Shown here: piece after piece, positions 32,993 through 43,299 of the stretch
How the letters are laid out: each line of letters starts with the position of its first letter
Position numbering within the stretch: position 1 is the first letter of the stretch
NCBI RefSeq assembly: GCF_042666435.1
Contig: NZ_JBHTDC010000002.1
Location: forward strand, 868,001 to 932,000
Reading direction: 5' to 3'
Source of the DNA: Allosphingosinicella sp042666435
GTDB taxonomy: Bacteria > Pseudomonadota > Alphaproteobacteria > Sphingomonadales > Sphingomonadaceae
Length of the DNA: 64,000 bases
Made by a program: the position numbers and the translations under genes
The notes under the pieces: model-generated
What the model saw: only the letters and a program-made list of their open reading frames with translations
What the model was told of the DNA's origin: nothing
Databases searched by the model: none

Positions 32993-33871
32993 TCACCGGC
33001 GGCTGGAGAAGCCCGCGAGAATTTCGCAAACCCAACGGCCGGCGGTGAGCGCGGTAATGTCGCCAAGGTCGAGCGAGGGATCGAACTCGGTCAGGTCGAC
33101 CAGCTTCACGCTGGGCTCGGCGGCGAGGCGACGGGCCGCGGCGAAGAACATGTCGACTGGCATGCCGCCGGGGCGGGCGCCGGGCGCGCCGGGGCATTGG
33201 GCGCGGTCGACGACGTCGATGTCGAAATCGACCATGATGGCATCGACGTGGCCGAGCCGGGCGAGCGCTTCCTCCAGCACGGCGACGATGCCGCGCGCCT
33301 TGCAGTCGGCGATCGTGAAGACAGTGATGCCGGCAGCCAGCGCATCACGGTGCATCTTTCCCGTATTGGCATAAGGCGCGAGCCCGATCTGGCAGATATT
33401 GGCGCCGGGAAGGCCGTCCTCCAGCAGGCAGCGTACCGGATTGCCGTTGCGAGGCCCCTGATCGGTCTCGCGCAGGTCGAAATGGGCGTCGAGGGTGACA
33501 AGCCCGACCCTGTCCAGCGGCCGGCCGAGCCCGTGCGCGCCCGGCCGGGTCACGGCGTTGTTGCCGCCGAGCAGCAGGGCGAGGGCATGGTCCGCGGTGC
33601 AGCGGCTGACCGCGTTCCGGATCGGCTCGAAGCCGTCGGCGGGCATCAGGCCGGCGACGCGAGCGTCACCGGCGTCGTGGATCGCGAGGCTCAGTTCCTC
33701 TCCCGTCTCCACATCATAAGTGCTGAACCGGCGGAGCGTCCCGCGGATCGTCTCCGGCGCGAGGTCGCAGCGACCGGGGGTGACGGAACCCGCCTCCATC
33801 GGCGCGCCCACCAGGACGACGTCGGCGGTTCCTTCAACGGAGATCAGGTCGGCGATGGATTTCCAGCTCAT
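32993..33871 (-). CDS. hutG: Ureohydrolase family protein, probable formimidoylglutamase of the hut locus
   Basis: A 292-residue arginase/agmatinase-fold protein. Two of the manganese-binding motifs are clear: TLDAHFDLRE (DAHxD) and VDFDIDVVDRAQCPG (DxDxxD). The first motif, usually GGDHS, reads GGNNAVTRPG here, so the His ligand is replaced by Asn. The gene is divergent from hutI and 39 nt away from it, which argues for formimidoylglutamase, the last step of histidine breakdown. The changed metal site means another ureohydrolase activity is possible. Confidence 0.75.
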   Translation of the reverse strand: MSWKSIADLISVEGTADVVLVGAPMEAGSVTPGRCDLAPETIRGTLRRFSTYDVETGEELSLAIHDAGDARVAGLMPADGFEPIRNAVSRCTADHALALLLGGNNAVTRPGAHGLGRPLDRVGLVTLDAHFDLRETDQGPRNGNPVRCLLEDGLPGANICQIGLAPYANTGKMHRDALAAGITVFTIADCKARGIVAVLEEALARLGHVDAIMVDFDIDVVDRAQCPGAPGARPGGMPVDMFFAAARRLAAEPSVKLVDLTEFDPSLDLGDITALTAGRWVCEILAGFSSRR

Positions 33872-33910
33872 CCTTTGCCCTTACACCGGCTTCGTGCCAA
33901 AGGGCGAGCC

Positions 33911-35116
33911 ATGTGGGACCGCCTGCTCACCGACTGCAACATCGCGACCATGGACTCGTCCGTCGCCGCCCCGTTCGGCGCGATCGAGGACGGCGCGATC
34001 GCGATCCAGGACGGACGCATCGTCCGCGTCGGGCGCAGGGTCGAGCTGGCCGGCAATCGGGCGCGGAGCGTCGAGCCCCTAGGCGGCGCCTGGGTCATGC
34101 CGGGCCTCGTCGATTGCCACACCCATCTCGTCTTCGGCGGCAATCGCGCGCACGAATATGAGATGCGGCTCCAGGGCGCGAGTTATGAGGAGATCGCGCG
34201 GGCGGGCGGCGGCATCGTCTCGTCGGTCACCGCGACCCGCGCCGCGTCGCTCGACCAGCTGGTCGAGCAGGCGCGCCCGCGCCTCCAGGCGCTGATGCGG
34301 GGGGGCGCGACCACGGTCGAGATCAAGTCCGGCTACGGCCTCGACACCGCGACCGAGCTTCGAATGCTGAAGGTGGCGAAGGCGCTGGGAACAAGCGAAA
34401 AGGTGCGGATTGCGCCGACCCTGCTCGCGCTCCACGCATTGCCGCCGGAGTATAAGGACAGGCGCGCCGATTTCGTCCGGCTCGCGGTCGAGCGGATGGT
34501 GCCGGCCGCCGCCGGGCTCGCCACCGCGGTCGACGCCTTTTGCGAAAGCATCGGCTTCACCCCCGAGGAGGTGCGCGCTTTATTCGAGGCGGCGCAAAGA
34601 CACGGCCTTCGCGTCAAGCTCCATGCCGAGCAGCTCAGCAACCTCCACGGCGCCGCGCTGGCCGCCGAATATAGCGCGCTCTCGGCCGACCATCTCGAAC
34701 ATGCCGACGAAGCGGGGATAGAGGCGATGGCGCGCGCGGGCATGGTGGCGGTGCTGCTGCCGGGCGCCTTCTACGCGCTGTCGGAGACGCGCAAGCCGCC
34801 GGTGGACCTGCTGAGGAAGCACAAGGTGCCGATGGCGGTGGCGACGGACTGCAACCCCGGCACCTCCCCGGTGCTGTCGCCGACCCTGATGCTCAACATG
34901 GCCTGCACCCTGTTCGGCCTGACGCCGGAGGAGGCGCTGGCGGGAATGACCCGCGAAGCGGCGCGGGCGCTGGCTTTGCAGGACGAGGTGGGGACGATAA
35001 GCGCCGGCAAGGCCGCCGACCTCTGCGTCTGGCGGGTGAGCCGGCCGGCCGAGCTTTGCTACTGGATCGGGCTCCCCGGCCCGGAGACGCGGATCGTGGC
35101 GGGGGTGGATGCGTGA
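33911..35116 (+). CDS. hutI: Imidazolonepropionase
   Basis: A 401-residue amidohydrolase-fold enzyme that opens imidazolonepropionate to formiminoglutamate. Metal-binding His70 and His72 sit in VDCHTHLVFGGNRA; KLHAEQLSN, ADHLEHADEAG and ATDCNPGTSPV are typical of HutI. It is the first of three hut genes on the plus strand. The ATG at 33911 follows GGGCGAG at short spacing. Confidence 0.96.
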   Translation: MWDRLLTDCNIATMDSSVAAPFGAIEDGAIAIQDGRIVRVGRRVELAGNRARSVEPLGGAWVMPGLVDCHTHLVFGGNRAHEYEMRLQGASYEEIARAGGGIVSSVTATRAASLDQLVEQARPRLQALMRGGATTVEIKSGYGLDTATELRMLKVAKALGTSEKVRIAPTLLALHALPPEYKDRRADFVRLAVERMVPAAAGLATAVDAFCESIGFTPEEVRALFEAAQRHGLRVKLHAEQLSNLHGAALAAEYSALSADHLEHADEAGIEAMARAGMVAVLLPGAFYALSETRKPPVDLLRKHKVPMAVATDCNPGTSPVLSPTLMLNMACTLFGLTPEEALAGMTREAARALALQDEVGTISAGKAADLCVWRVSRPAELCYWIGLPGPETRIVAGVDA

Positions 35117-35130
35117 GAAGCCTCCCCTTA

Positions 35131-35219
35131 CCGCTCAGGCTGAGCTTGTCGAAGCCCTGACCTTCTCTTAGGCGGACGAGAAACAAGGACAGCCCTTCGA
35201 CAAGCTCAGGGCGAACGGA
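35131..35219. repeat. Palindromic repeat, FALSLSKG-encoding type, between hutI and hutU
   Basis: CTCAGGCTGAGCTTGTCGAA then GCCCTG at the left; GCCCTTCGACAAGCTCAGGG then CGAACGG at the right. It sits in the spacer and does not enter either gene. Confidence 0.82.
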
Positions 35220-35233
35220 GATTTGAGCAAGCG

Positions 35234-36895
<1,662 letters not shown>

Positions 36896-36909
36896 GGATG
36901 CCGCTCCAC

Positions 36910-36992
36910 GTCATCCCGGCGATGGCCGGGATCCCAGGACGTAAAGGTACAGTGCAGGTTCTCGCTGGGACCCCGGCCTTCGCCGGGGTGAC
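36910..36992. repeat. Palindromic repeat between hutU and hutH
   Basis: GTCATCCCGGCGATGGCCGG at the left; GACCCCGGCCTTCGCCGGGG then TGAC at the right. It ends 9 nt before the hutH start and leaves an intact GGTAAGGAC ribosome-binding region. Confidence 0.85.
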
Positions 36993-37001
36993 GGTAAGGA
37001 C

Positions 37002-38519
37002 ATGACATCCATCACCCTTCGCCCCGGCTTCGTCACCCTCGCCCAGCTTCGCGCCGTCTGGGACGGCGCGCCCGTCGCCCTGGAGGCCTCCGCCTTCGAC
37101 GCCATCGACGCCGCGCAGGCGAGCGTCGAGCGGATCGTCGCATCCGGCCGCACCGTTTACGGCATCAACACCGGCTTCGGCCTGCTCGCCCAGACCCGCA
37201 TCCCGAACGAACGGTTGGTGGAGCTTCAGACCAACCTCATCCTCTCGCACAGCTGCGGCCTCGGCGACGATCTGAGCCGCCCGGTCATGCGCCTCGTCAT
37301 GGCGATGAAGGCGATCGGCCTCGGGCGCGGCCATTCGGGGGTGCGTCGGATCGTCGTCGAGCGGCTACTCGACATGCTGGAACGGGACGCGATTCCGTGT
37401 GTGCCGGCGCAAGGTTCGGTGGGGGCGTCGGGCGACCTCGCGCCCCTCGCCCATCTCTCCGCGGCAATGCTGGGTGAGGGCCGGATCGCGCTCCACGGCG
37501 AGATCATGCCGGCCGCCGAGGCGCTTCAACGGCTGGAACTGGAGCCGCTGGCGCTCGGCCCCAAGGAAGGTCTCGCGCTCATCAACGGCACTCAGGTCTC
37601 GACGGCCATCGCCCTCGACGCCCTCTTCACCGGAGAGCGCGTCTTCGCCTCCGGCCTTGTCGCCGGCGGTCTTTCGATCGAAGCGCTGAAGGGGACCGAC
37701 GCCGCCTTCGATCCGCGCATCCATGAAGTGCGCGGCCAGCCGGGGCAGATCGCCGTCGCGTCCGTGCTGCGCGGTCTTTTGCGGCACAGCGAAATTCGGC
37801 AATCGCATGTGGATTGCGAGCGGGTGCAGGACCCCTACAGCTTCCGCTGCCAGCCGCAGGTGATGGGCGCGGCGCTCGACCTGATGCGCCACGTCGCGGT
37901 CACGCTGGAGATCGAGGCGAACGGGGTCACCGATAATCCGATCATCTTCCCGGACGGCGATGTCAGCATATCGGGCGGAAATTTCCACGCCCAGCCGGTT
38001 GCCTTCGCCGCCGACATGCTGGCGATGGCGCTGTGCGAGGTCGGCTCGATTTCCGAGCGGCGGACGGCGGTGCTGGTCGATCCCAAGATGAGCGGCCTTC
38101 CGCCCTTCCTCGTCGAGGATAGCGGCGTCAATTCGGGCTTCATGATCGCCCAGGTGACCGCCGCCGCTTTGGTGTCCGAGAACAAGTCGCTCGCGCATCC
38201 GGCCAGCGTCGACACGATCCCGACCTCGGCCAATCAGGAAGACCATGTCTCGATGGCGACGCACGGCGCGCGCAAGGCGCGGGTGATCGCCGGCAACGCG
38301 GCCGGCGTGGTCGGGGTGGAATTGCTGGCGGCCTGCCAGGGTATAGACGTCCACGCGCCGCTGCGAACCTCTCCGGCGCTCAGCCTGGCTCATGACGCGG
38401 TGCGCGGAGTCATCCCGCATTACGACAAGGATCGCTATTTCGCCGACGACCTCGCCTGGGCGCAGCAGGAGGTGCTGAGCGGATCGCTGTCGGGCGAGAT
38501 TCAGTCCGAGATCTTCTGA
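37002..38519 (+). CDS. hutH: Histidine ammonia-lyase
   Basis: A 505-residue HAL that removes ammonia from histidine to form urocanate. The self-forming MIO cofactor comes from Ala142-Ser143-Gly144 in GSVGASGDLAPL. The Tyr in VYGINTGFG and the QDPYSFRCQPQV motif are intact. It is last of the three hut genes. No hutC repressor is seen in the window. Confidence 0.97.
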   Translation: MTSITLRPGFVTLAQLRAVWDGAPVALEASAFDAIDAAQASVERIVASGRTVYGINTGFGLLAQTRIPNERLVELQTNLILSHSCGLGDDLSRPVMRLVMAMKAIGLGRGHSGVRRIVVERLLDMLERDAIPCVPAQGSVGASGDLAPLAHLSAAMLGEGRIALHGEIMPAAEALQRLELEPLALGPKEGLALINGTQVSTAIALDALFTGERVFASGLVAGGLSIEALKGTDAAFDPRIHEVRGQPGQIAVASVLRGLLRHSEIRQSHVDCERVQDPYSFRCQPQVMGAALDLMRHVAVTLEIEANGVTDNPIIFPDGDVSISGGNFHAQPVAFAADMLAMALCEVGSISERRTAVLVDPKMSGLPPFLVEDSGVNSGFMIAQVTAAALVSENKSLAHPASVDTIPTSANQEDHVSMATHGARKARVIAGNAAGVVGVELLAACQGIDVHAPLRTSPALSLAHDAVRGVIPHYDKDRYFADDLAWAQQEVLSGSLSGEIQSEIF

Positions 38520-38574
38520 CAGGCGAGCCTGCTGCGCGGGGCGAGATCGTGCGGGTGGATGAGCGCCGGACAAG

Positions 38575-38612
38575 GAAAAGCGCCCCGGCCGGAACCGGGG
38601 CGCCTTCTCTTT
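38575..38612 (-). terminator. Terminator of the first metalloprotease gene
   Basis: Read on the minus strand: GGCGCCCCGG-TTCC-GGCCGGGGCG then CTTTTCC. The second protease gene ends in a very similar hairpin. Confidence 0.8.
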
Positions 38613-38627
38613 TCAGCCCAGCAAAGG

Positions 38628-40940
38628 TCAGACGATGACCATGTCCTGGTTGGGCGCGAGGCCACCGGCGCCGGCGCCGGCACTCGCGCCGGCACTGCTC
38701 GCCATCAGCTCGGAGACGCCGAACATGATGTCGCTCATCTGCACCTTGTCGCCCTGGACGACGATCTGGAGATCGTAGCCGCCGACGCCATCGGTATCCG
38801 CGAACAGCTTGCCGCCGGTGAGCTTGACGTCGCCGCTGTCGATGCCGAACGCGGTCAGATCGATCACGTCGTTGCCCGAATCGAAGTCGCGGATCTTGTC
38901 GGTGGAGCTCGCATCCTCGAACACGAAGACGTCGTTGCCAGCGCCGCCGGTCAGGTCGTTCTTGCCGGAACCACCGTTCAGCACGTCGTCCCCGGCGCCG
39001 CCGAAAAGGTTGTCGGCCCCGTCGCGGCCGAGCAATGTATCGTTGCCGTCATTGCCGGTCAGCCTGTTGCCCGCGGCATTGCCGATAAGGGCGTCGTCGC
39101 CGCTGCCCCCAGTGGCATTCTCGATCACGACCCCATTGGCGATCGTGTAGCCGCCCTTGATCTCCGTCGTGTAATCGGGCTGCGCCTCGTTATAGAGGAA
39201 GGACAGGACGCCGCCGCCGGTCGGAGAATAATCGAGCGTGGCCGCGGTCAGGTCGATCTGGGCGTCGAGATCGCCGCCGTAGGAGATGGTGTCGTTGCCG
39301 GCGCTGTCCCAAATCGTCTGATAGTAGGCAGTGGCATAATCGTCGTTGAGTTCGTAGGTGTTGTTGCCCTCGTTGCGGGCGGTGACGCCGTAACGCTCCT
39401 GCAGCACGGCGATGTCGAACGCGCTGAGCGTTCCCGACCAGCCATGATCGATCACCGCGCCGATCGAACCATTGGCGGCCTCGGTCGTCGGTCCGTCCGG
39501 ATGGAAATCCCACGCGTCATTGTACGACATGACGGTGTAGACGCCCTGGTTGAGGTTGTAGACGCCATAGGAACCGGTCGACGCCGTCACACCCAGCATG
39601 ACCTCCGAGCCGCCACCCGTGTCGTGCGGATGGGCGATGCCGTGGGCATGGCCGAACTCGTGCAGGACGACGGCATAGGAGAAGCCGCCCTGTACCAGGC
39701 TCTCCGGACGGCTGCCGAAGCCACCGCTGATGAGGTTGAACGTGCCGATTCCCGCCTGATCGCCGTAAGACGGATCTTGCGGGTAGAAGCGAGCACCATA
39801 AGCCTGGTTCTCGGTGGTGAGCATACGGAAGGTGGCCTGAGTCACGTCCGTGGTGATCTCGTAATTGATGCCGAGGATGCGCTCATATTCACCAAGCGCG
39901 TTCATGACGCCGTCGATCTGGAACTGCTCCCAGCCATAAGTCGTCATCGGCGTGACCCCGTCGGGCTCCGTCTCGCCGAAATTCTCGCCGGCCGGCGCGA
40001 AATAGACGTAGGCGGTGTCGCCCACGCCGTCACCGTCGGTATCGGCAAAGGGAACATTGGCCGCGCTGTCCCAATTGAGCGATTCCAGGGGGTCACGGGT
40101 AGCCGGATCGATTTCCTGCACATCGAGCGTGTAGCCGCCGGTCGTGCCCTGATAGCTTTCGGCGCGCACGTAATAGGTGCCGCTCTCCTCGGCGAAGAAA
40201 TTGACGCCGGTCTCGTAATTCACGACCGCGGCGAAATTGACTCCCGCCGAATCATAGAGGCGCAGGATGCCGAGATTCTCGCCCGCCTCGCCGTCGAAGT
40301 CGGCTCCGCCGGAAACGCCGCCATTATAGGTGAAGGAATAGACCATGCCTTCCGTCACTTCGATCTTGTACATGTCGCGATCGGCCGCGGAGTCGAGATA
40401 GCCGTAGGTGGTGCCGGCCTCGATCGCCACCGCGCCCGCCAGCGTGCCCGGAGCATCATGCGCCGGATCGGGGCTCCAGATGTTGATCGTGTAGTCGCCC
40501 GAATCCCGGTAATCCGGATAGCCCGGAGCGCTGGGGTCGATATGATACCAGGAGGTCGCGTAAAGATAATGCGTGCCGGTCTGCGTCGCGGTGTAGGTGA
40601 TCTGCGACGAACGGCCCAGCCCTCCGTCATCATCTTCGGTGATGTAGGTGCCGCCGACGCCGAACAGCGCCAGATACGGATCCTCGATGCCGCCCTCGAC
40701 GGTGCCGCGATAGGCGAAGGTATAGGTCTGGCCGGCGGTGAGTTCGACTTCGATCACATCTTCCGTTTCCGTGCCGAGCGACCCTTCTTCCGTCGATTGG
40801 GCGTGGGTGGCCAGCTCGAACGTCGACGCGATCGTGCCCGCGCGAAGGGTGTCCAGATAAGCGCCAACGGATGCGTCGCCCTTTTCCGAAACCGCCAGGA
40901 TGCGGCCGTTCGCGTCAGTCCGAATGAATGGAGTTGCCAT
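38628..40940 (-). CDS. Secreted RTX zinc metalloprotease with pre-peptidase domains
   Basis: A 770-residue protein without an N-terminal signal peptide. Two PPC-like domains lie at about residues 35-165 and 180-290. The metzincin zinc site HEFGHAHGIAH begins at about residue 427, with Met-turn YTVMSYND after it. Next come glycine-rich RTX calcium-binding repeats (GGSGDDALIGN, GNDGNDTLLG, GGAGDDVLNG, GGAGNDVFVF) and a C-terminal module ending LAPNQDMVIV, typical of type I secretion. The last 90 residues almost match those of the protease at 41584-43299. Export is probably by the tolC/ABC/HlyD operon at 46.6-51 kb. The start at 40940 (MATPFIRTD) has GGGG about 9 nt upstream. Confidence 0.9.
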   Translation of the reverse strand: MATPFIRTDANGRILAVSEKGDASVGAYLDTLRAGTIASTFELATHAQSTEEGSLGTETEDVIEVELTAGQTYTFAYRGTVEGGIEDPYLALFGVGGTYITEDDDGGLGRSSQITYTATQTGTHYLYATSWYHIDPSAPGYPDYRDSGDYTINIWSPDPAHDAPGTLAGAVAIEAGTTYGYLDSAADRDMYKIEVTEGMVYSFTYNGGVSGGADFDGEAGENLGILRLYDSAGVNFAAVVNYETGVNFFAEESGTYYVRAESYQGTTGGYTLDVQEIDPATRDPLESLNWDSAANVPFADTDGDGVGDTAYVYFAPAGENFGETEPDGVTPMTTYGWEQFQIDGVMNALGEYERILGINYEITTDVTQATFRMLTTENQAYGARFYPQDPSYGDQAGIGTFNLISGGFGSRPESLVQGGFSYAVVLHEFGHAHGIAHPHDTGGGSEVMLGVTASTGSYGVYNLNQGVYTVMSYNDAWDFHPDGPTTEAANGSIGAVIDHGWSGTLSAFDIAVLQERYGVTARNEGNNTYELNDDYATAYYQTIWDSAGNDTISYGGDLDAQIDLTAATLDYSPTGGGVLSFLYNEAQPDYTTEIKGGYTIANGVVIENATGGSGDDALIGNAAGNRLTGNDGNDTLLGRDGADNLFGGAGDDVLNGGSGKNDLTGGAGNDVFVFEDASSTDKIRDFDSGNDVIDLTAFGIDSGDVKLTGGKLFADTDGVGGYDLQIVVQGDKVQMSDIMFGVSELMASSAGASAGAGAGGLAPNQDMVIV

Positions 40941-41075
40941 GTCGATTACCCCGCTGCTTGGTGATGAAAAATGAATTACCCTCAATCCGCGACTCGCGGC
41001 AGAACGTGGAAGTGAACATGGTTTCCAAGAGGTTGCAAACCCTTTTGCCAGGCCCGCGAAAAAAATGTATCAGGA

Positions 41076-41450
41076 ATGGACTCGGCGGAGATTTCTCATT
41101 TGCCTCAGTTGCTTAAATTCGCTGTGCTGGCCGTGCTCGCGGGAGCGTTCACGCCCGCCTGCGCGTCGCCTTTCCGTGCCGAGGGTGAGGCTTCGGACAA
41201 GGCGCCGTCCGCCGGGAAGCGGCCGGGCACGCTCGTGAAAGACGCCCACGTTCCGCTCAATCAGCGGTTTCAGACGCTCGACGAATATCTCGCCTTTCTC
41301 GAGAAGCGTTCGGCGATCGACGATGCCTGGTATCGCGAGGTCGAGCCCGGTCTCTACCGGTTCGAGACCGGCAATTATCGCGGCCCGCCTACAGAGAAGC
41401 GGCTCTTCACGCGGGACGAGCTCATGCGAAAATTCGGCTTCACCCGCTAG
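41076..41450 (+). CDS. Small exported hypothetical protein
   Basis: A 124-residue protein. A hydrophobic stretch near residues 12-30 (LLKFAVLAVLAGAFTPACAS) looks like a signal peptide, with a possible lipobox at TPAC. The mature part has QRFQTLDEYLAFLEKRSAID and DDAWYREVEPGLYRFETGNY. I do not recognise a family. It lies between the two protease genes on the opposite strand, and could relate to them, for instance as an inhibitor, but nothing in the sequence shows that. Confidence 0.6.
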   Translation: MDSAEISHLPQLLKFAVLAVLAGAFTPACASPFRAEGEASDKAPSAGKRPGTLVKDAHVPLNQRFQTLDEYLAFLEKRSAIDDAWYREVEPGLYRFETGNYRGPPTEKRLFTRDELMRKFGFTR

Positions 41451-41528
41451 CTAGCGCGCCGGACCCAGTTCAAGCGCGCGCGAGATCGGACAGGCGACCG
41501 CAGCCGTGCCAAGCTTTATCAATGAAAA

Positions 41529-41566
41529 GAAAAGGCGCCCCGGCCGAAGCCGGAGCGCCTCTTCTC
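41529..41566 (-). terminator. Terminator of the second metalloprotease gene
   Basis: On the minus strand: AGGCGCTCCGG-CTTC-GGCCGGGGCGCC then TTTTCTTTT. Clearly related to the hairpin at 38575-38612. Confidence 0.85.
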
Positions 41567-41583
41567 CTTAGCAGGACCAAGGA

Positions 41584-43299
41584 TCAGACGATGACCATGT
41601 CCTGGTTGGGCGCGAGGCCGCCGCCGGCGCCAGCGCCCGCACTGCTCGCCATCAGCTCTGAGGCCCCGAACAGGATGTCGCTCATCTGCACCTTGTCGCC
41701 CTGGACGACGATCTGCAGATCGTAGCCGCCGACGCCGTCGGTATCCGCGAACAGCTTGCCCCCGGTGAGCTTGACGTCGCCGCTGTCGATGCCGAACGCG
41801 CTCAGATCGATCACGTCGTTGCCCGAATCGAAGTCGCGGATTTTGTCCTTGGAACCGGCTTCGAGGAACACGAAGCTGTCATTGCCGGCACCGCCGGTCA
41901 GCTCGTTGTTGGCGCTGTTGGCGATGAGGATATCGTCACCCGCGCCGCCGACCGCATTCTCGATCACGGTGCCGTAGGCGATGGAGATGTTATCGCTCAT
42001 CAGGCCGTCGACATAATATTGGCCGAACAGATCGAGATAGAGGTCGTAGGTTTCCTGCGACCTCGCCTCGAGGCCTTCCTCGGCACGCCGTGCGTTGATC
42101 TCCTCGAGCGTCGGGATGTCGGCGGAAAGGAAGCCGCCGCCGCTGCTGAAGGAGCCGGGATTGAGGTTGATGATCGACGGCGTATCGAAGCCCGAAAGGT
42201 CGAGCGTGTCCCTGCTGCCGCCGGCATCCCAGATGGTCACGACCGGAGTGGTGTTGTTGGCGAAGTCGAATGAGCCCCCGGTCTCTTCCGTCGTGTTGAA
42301 ACCGTAGGTGTTGTTGCCCGTGCGCGTGGTCATGTCGGCGCCGTATATCCGCTGGATGGCGGCGACGTCATGGACGCTCGGGGTCGACGAGTAGCGATAG
42401 GTGAGGAATTCCCAGTCGACGTGGTTGGAACCGGTTTCCTCGCTGTCCCAATAGGACATGATCGAATACTGGTTCGAATCCTGATAATATTCGGCGCCGT
42501 TTTCGTAATTGACGTCGAAGCCCGGGCCGAAATTATAGTCGCCCGGATGCTCGAGGCCGAGCGAGTGGCCCAGCTCGTGGATGAGCGTGGTCAGGCCATA
42601 CTGGCCCTCGTCGAACAGATGGTTCGAGGCCTGGTTCGGATTGACGAAAACGTCGCCCGAAATTTCGGCGTAGGAGACGATCGAGCCGTCGTCCTGGACG
42701 ATTCCGGTCGTGCCGTAATCATAGGGCAGATAGGCCGACGCCTGGATCGGGCCGGTCGTGGTGTTCATGAAGTTGAGATCGGCCTCCGAGAAATGCTTCT
42801 CGACGAAGGTGACCGCGATCAGATCGTCCCAGGATTCGATCGCCTGGCGGGTAGCCTCGCGCTGCTCCGCATCGAAGGCCGAGAAACCGTTGGCGACGGC
42901 GAAGCCGACATATTGCGCATCGGTGCCGTCGGCGGCGACGGTGTAGACATAGGGATCGGGAAGGGTCGACTTGGTCTCGTAAAAGCCGAACGCAAGCTCG
43001 GTCAGCGGCTGGCCCGGCGCGGTGCCCTTCGCCTGGGCGAGGAAATACCATTCATTGTCGGCCGTGCCCTGGGCGCCGGCCCAGTTGGCGCCGGAATTGT
43101 AGAAATTGCCCTCATATTCCTGAACGCCGATGCCGCGGTTCAGATAATAAGCCGCTTCCTCGATCGTGAAGACCGGCTTGTCGCGGATCGTGCCGCCCTG
43201 GCCGTCGACGGACGCGTCATAATAGACGAGATCGTCGTGATAGGAACGACCGGCGCTCCAATCGTCCTCATAATGAAATTCGTTCACATAACGTGCCAT
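41584..43299 (-). CDS. Secreted serralysin-like (M10) RTX zinc metalloprotease
   Basis: A 571-residue protein with no signal peptide. The zinc-binding motif HELGHSLGLEH begins at about residue 241, and the Met-turn SIMSYWDS follows. A short RTX stretch (GGAGDDILIANSANNELTGG then AGNDSFVF) leads into the same C-terminal module as the neighbouring protease, ending LAPNQDMVIV. The N-terminal 70 residues are rich in Tyr next to Asp/Glu (NEFHYEDDW, SYHDDLVYYDAS). Serralysins leave the cell through type I secretion. GGGAGAGAA lies before the ATG at 43299. Confidence 0.92.
   Translation of the reverse strand: MARYVNEFHYEDDWSAGRSYHDDLVYYDASVDGQGGTIRDKPVFTIEEAAYYLNRGIGVQEYEGNFYNSGANWAGAQGTADNEWYFLAQAKGTAPGQPLTELAFGFYETKSTLPDPYVYTVAADGTDAQYVGFAVANGFSAFDAEQREATRQAIESWDDLIAVTFVEKHFSEADLNFMNTTTGPIQASAYLPYDYGTTGIVQDDGSIVSYAEISGDVFVNPNQASNHLFDEGQYGLTTLIHELGHSLGLEHPGDYNFGPGFDVNYENGAEYYQDSNQYSIMSYWDSEETGSNHVDWEFLTYRYSSTPSVHDVAAIQRIYGADMTTRTGNNTYGFNTTEETGGSFDFANNTTPVVTIWDAGGSRDTLDLSGFDTPSIINLNPGSFSSGGGFLSADIPTLEEINARRAEEGLEARSQETYDLYLDLFGQYYVDGLMSDNISIAYGTVIENAVGGAGDDILIANSANNELTGGAGNDSFVFLEAGSKDKIRDFDSGNDVIDLSAFGIDSGDVKLTGGKLFADTDGVGGYDLQIVVQGDKVQMSDILFGASELMASSAGAGAGGGLAPNQDMVIV

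Noticed and set aside
38900..39120. Tandem DNA repeat in the first protease gene
   Set aside because: It is the coding pattern of RTX nonapeptides, not a separate repeat element.
38559..40964. An 801-codon plus-strand frame opposite the first RTX protease gene
   Set aside because: The minus strand encodes clear PPC, zinc-protease and RTX motifs; the plus frame is only its shadow.
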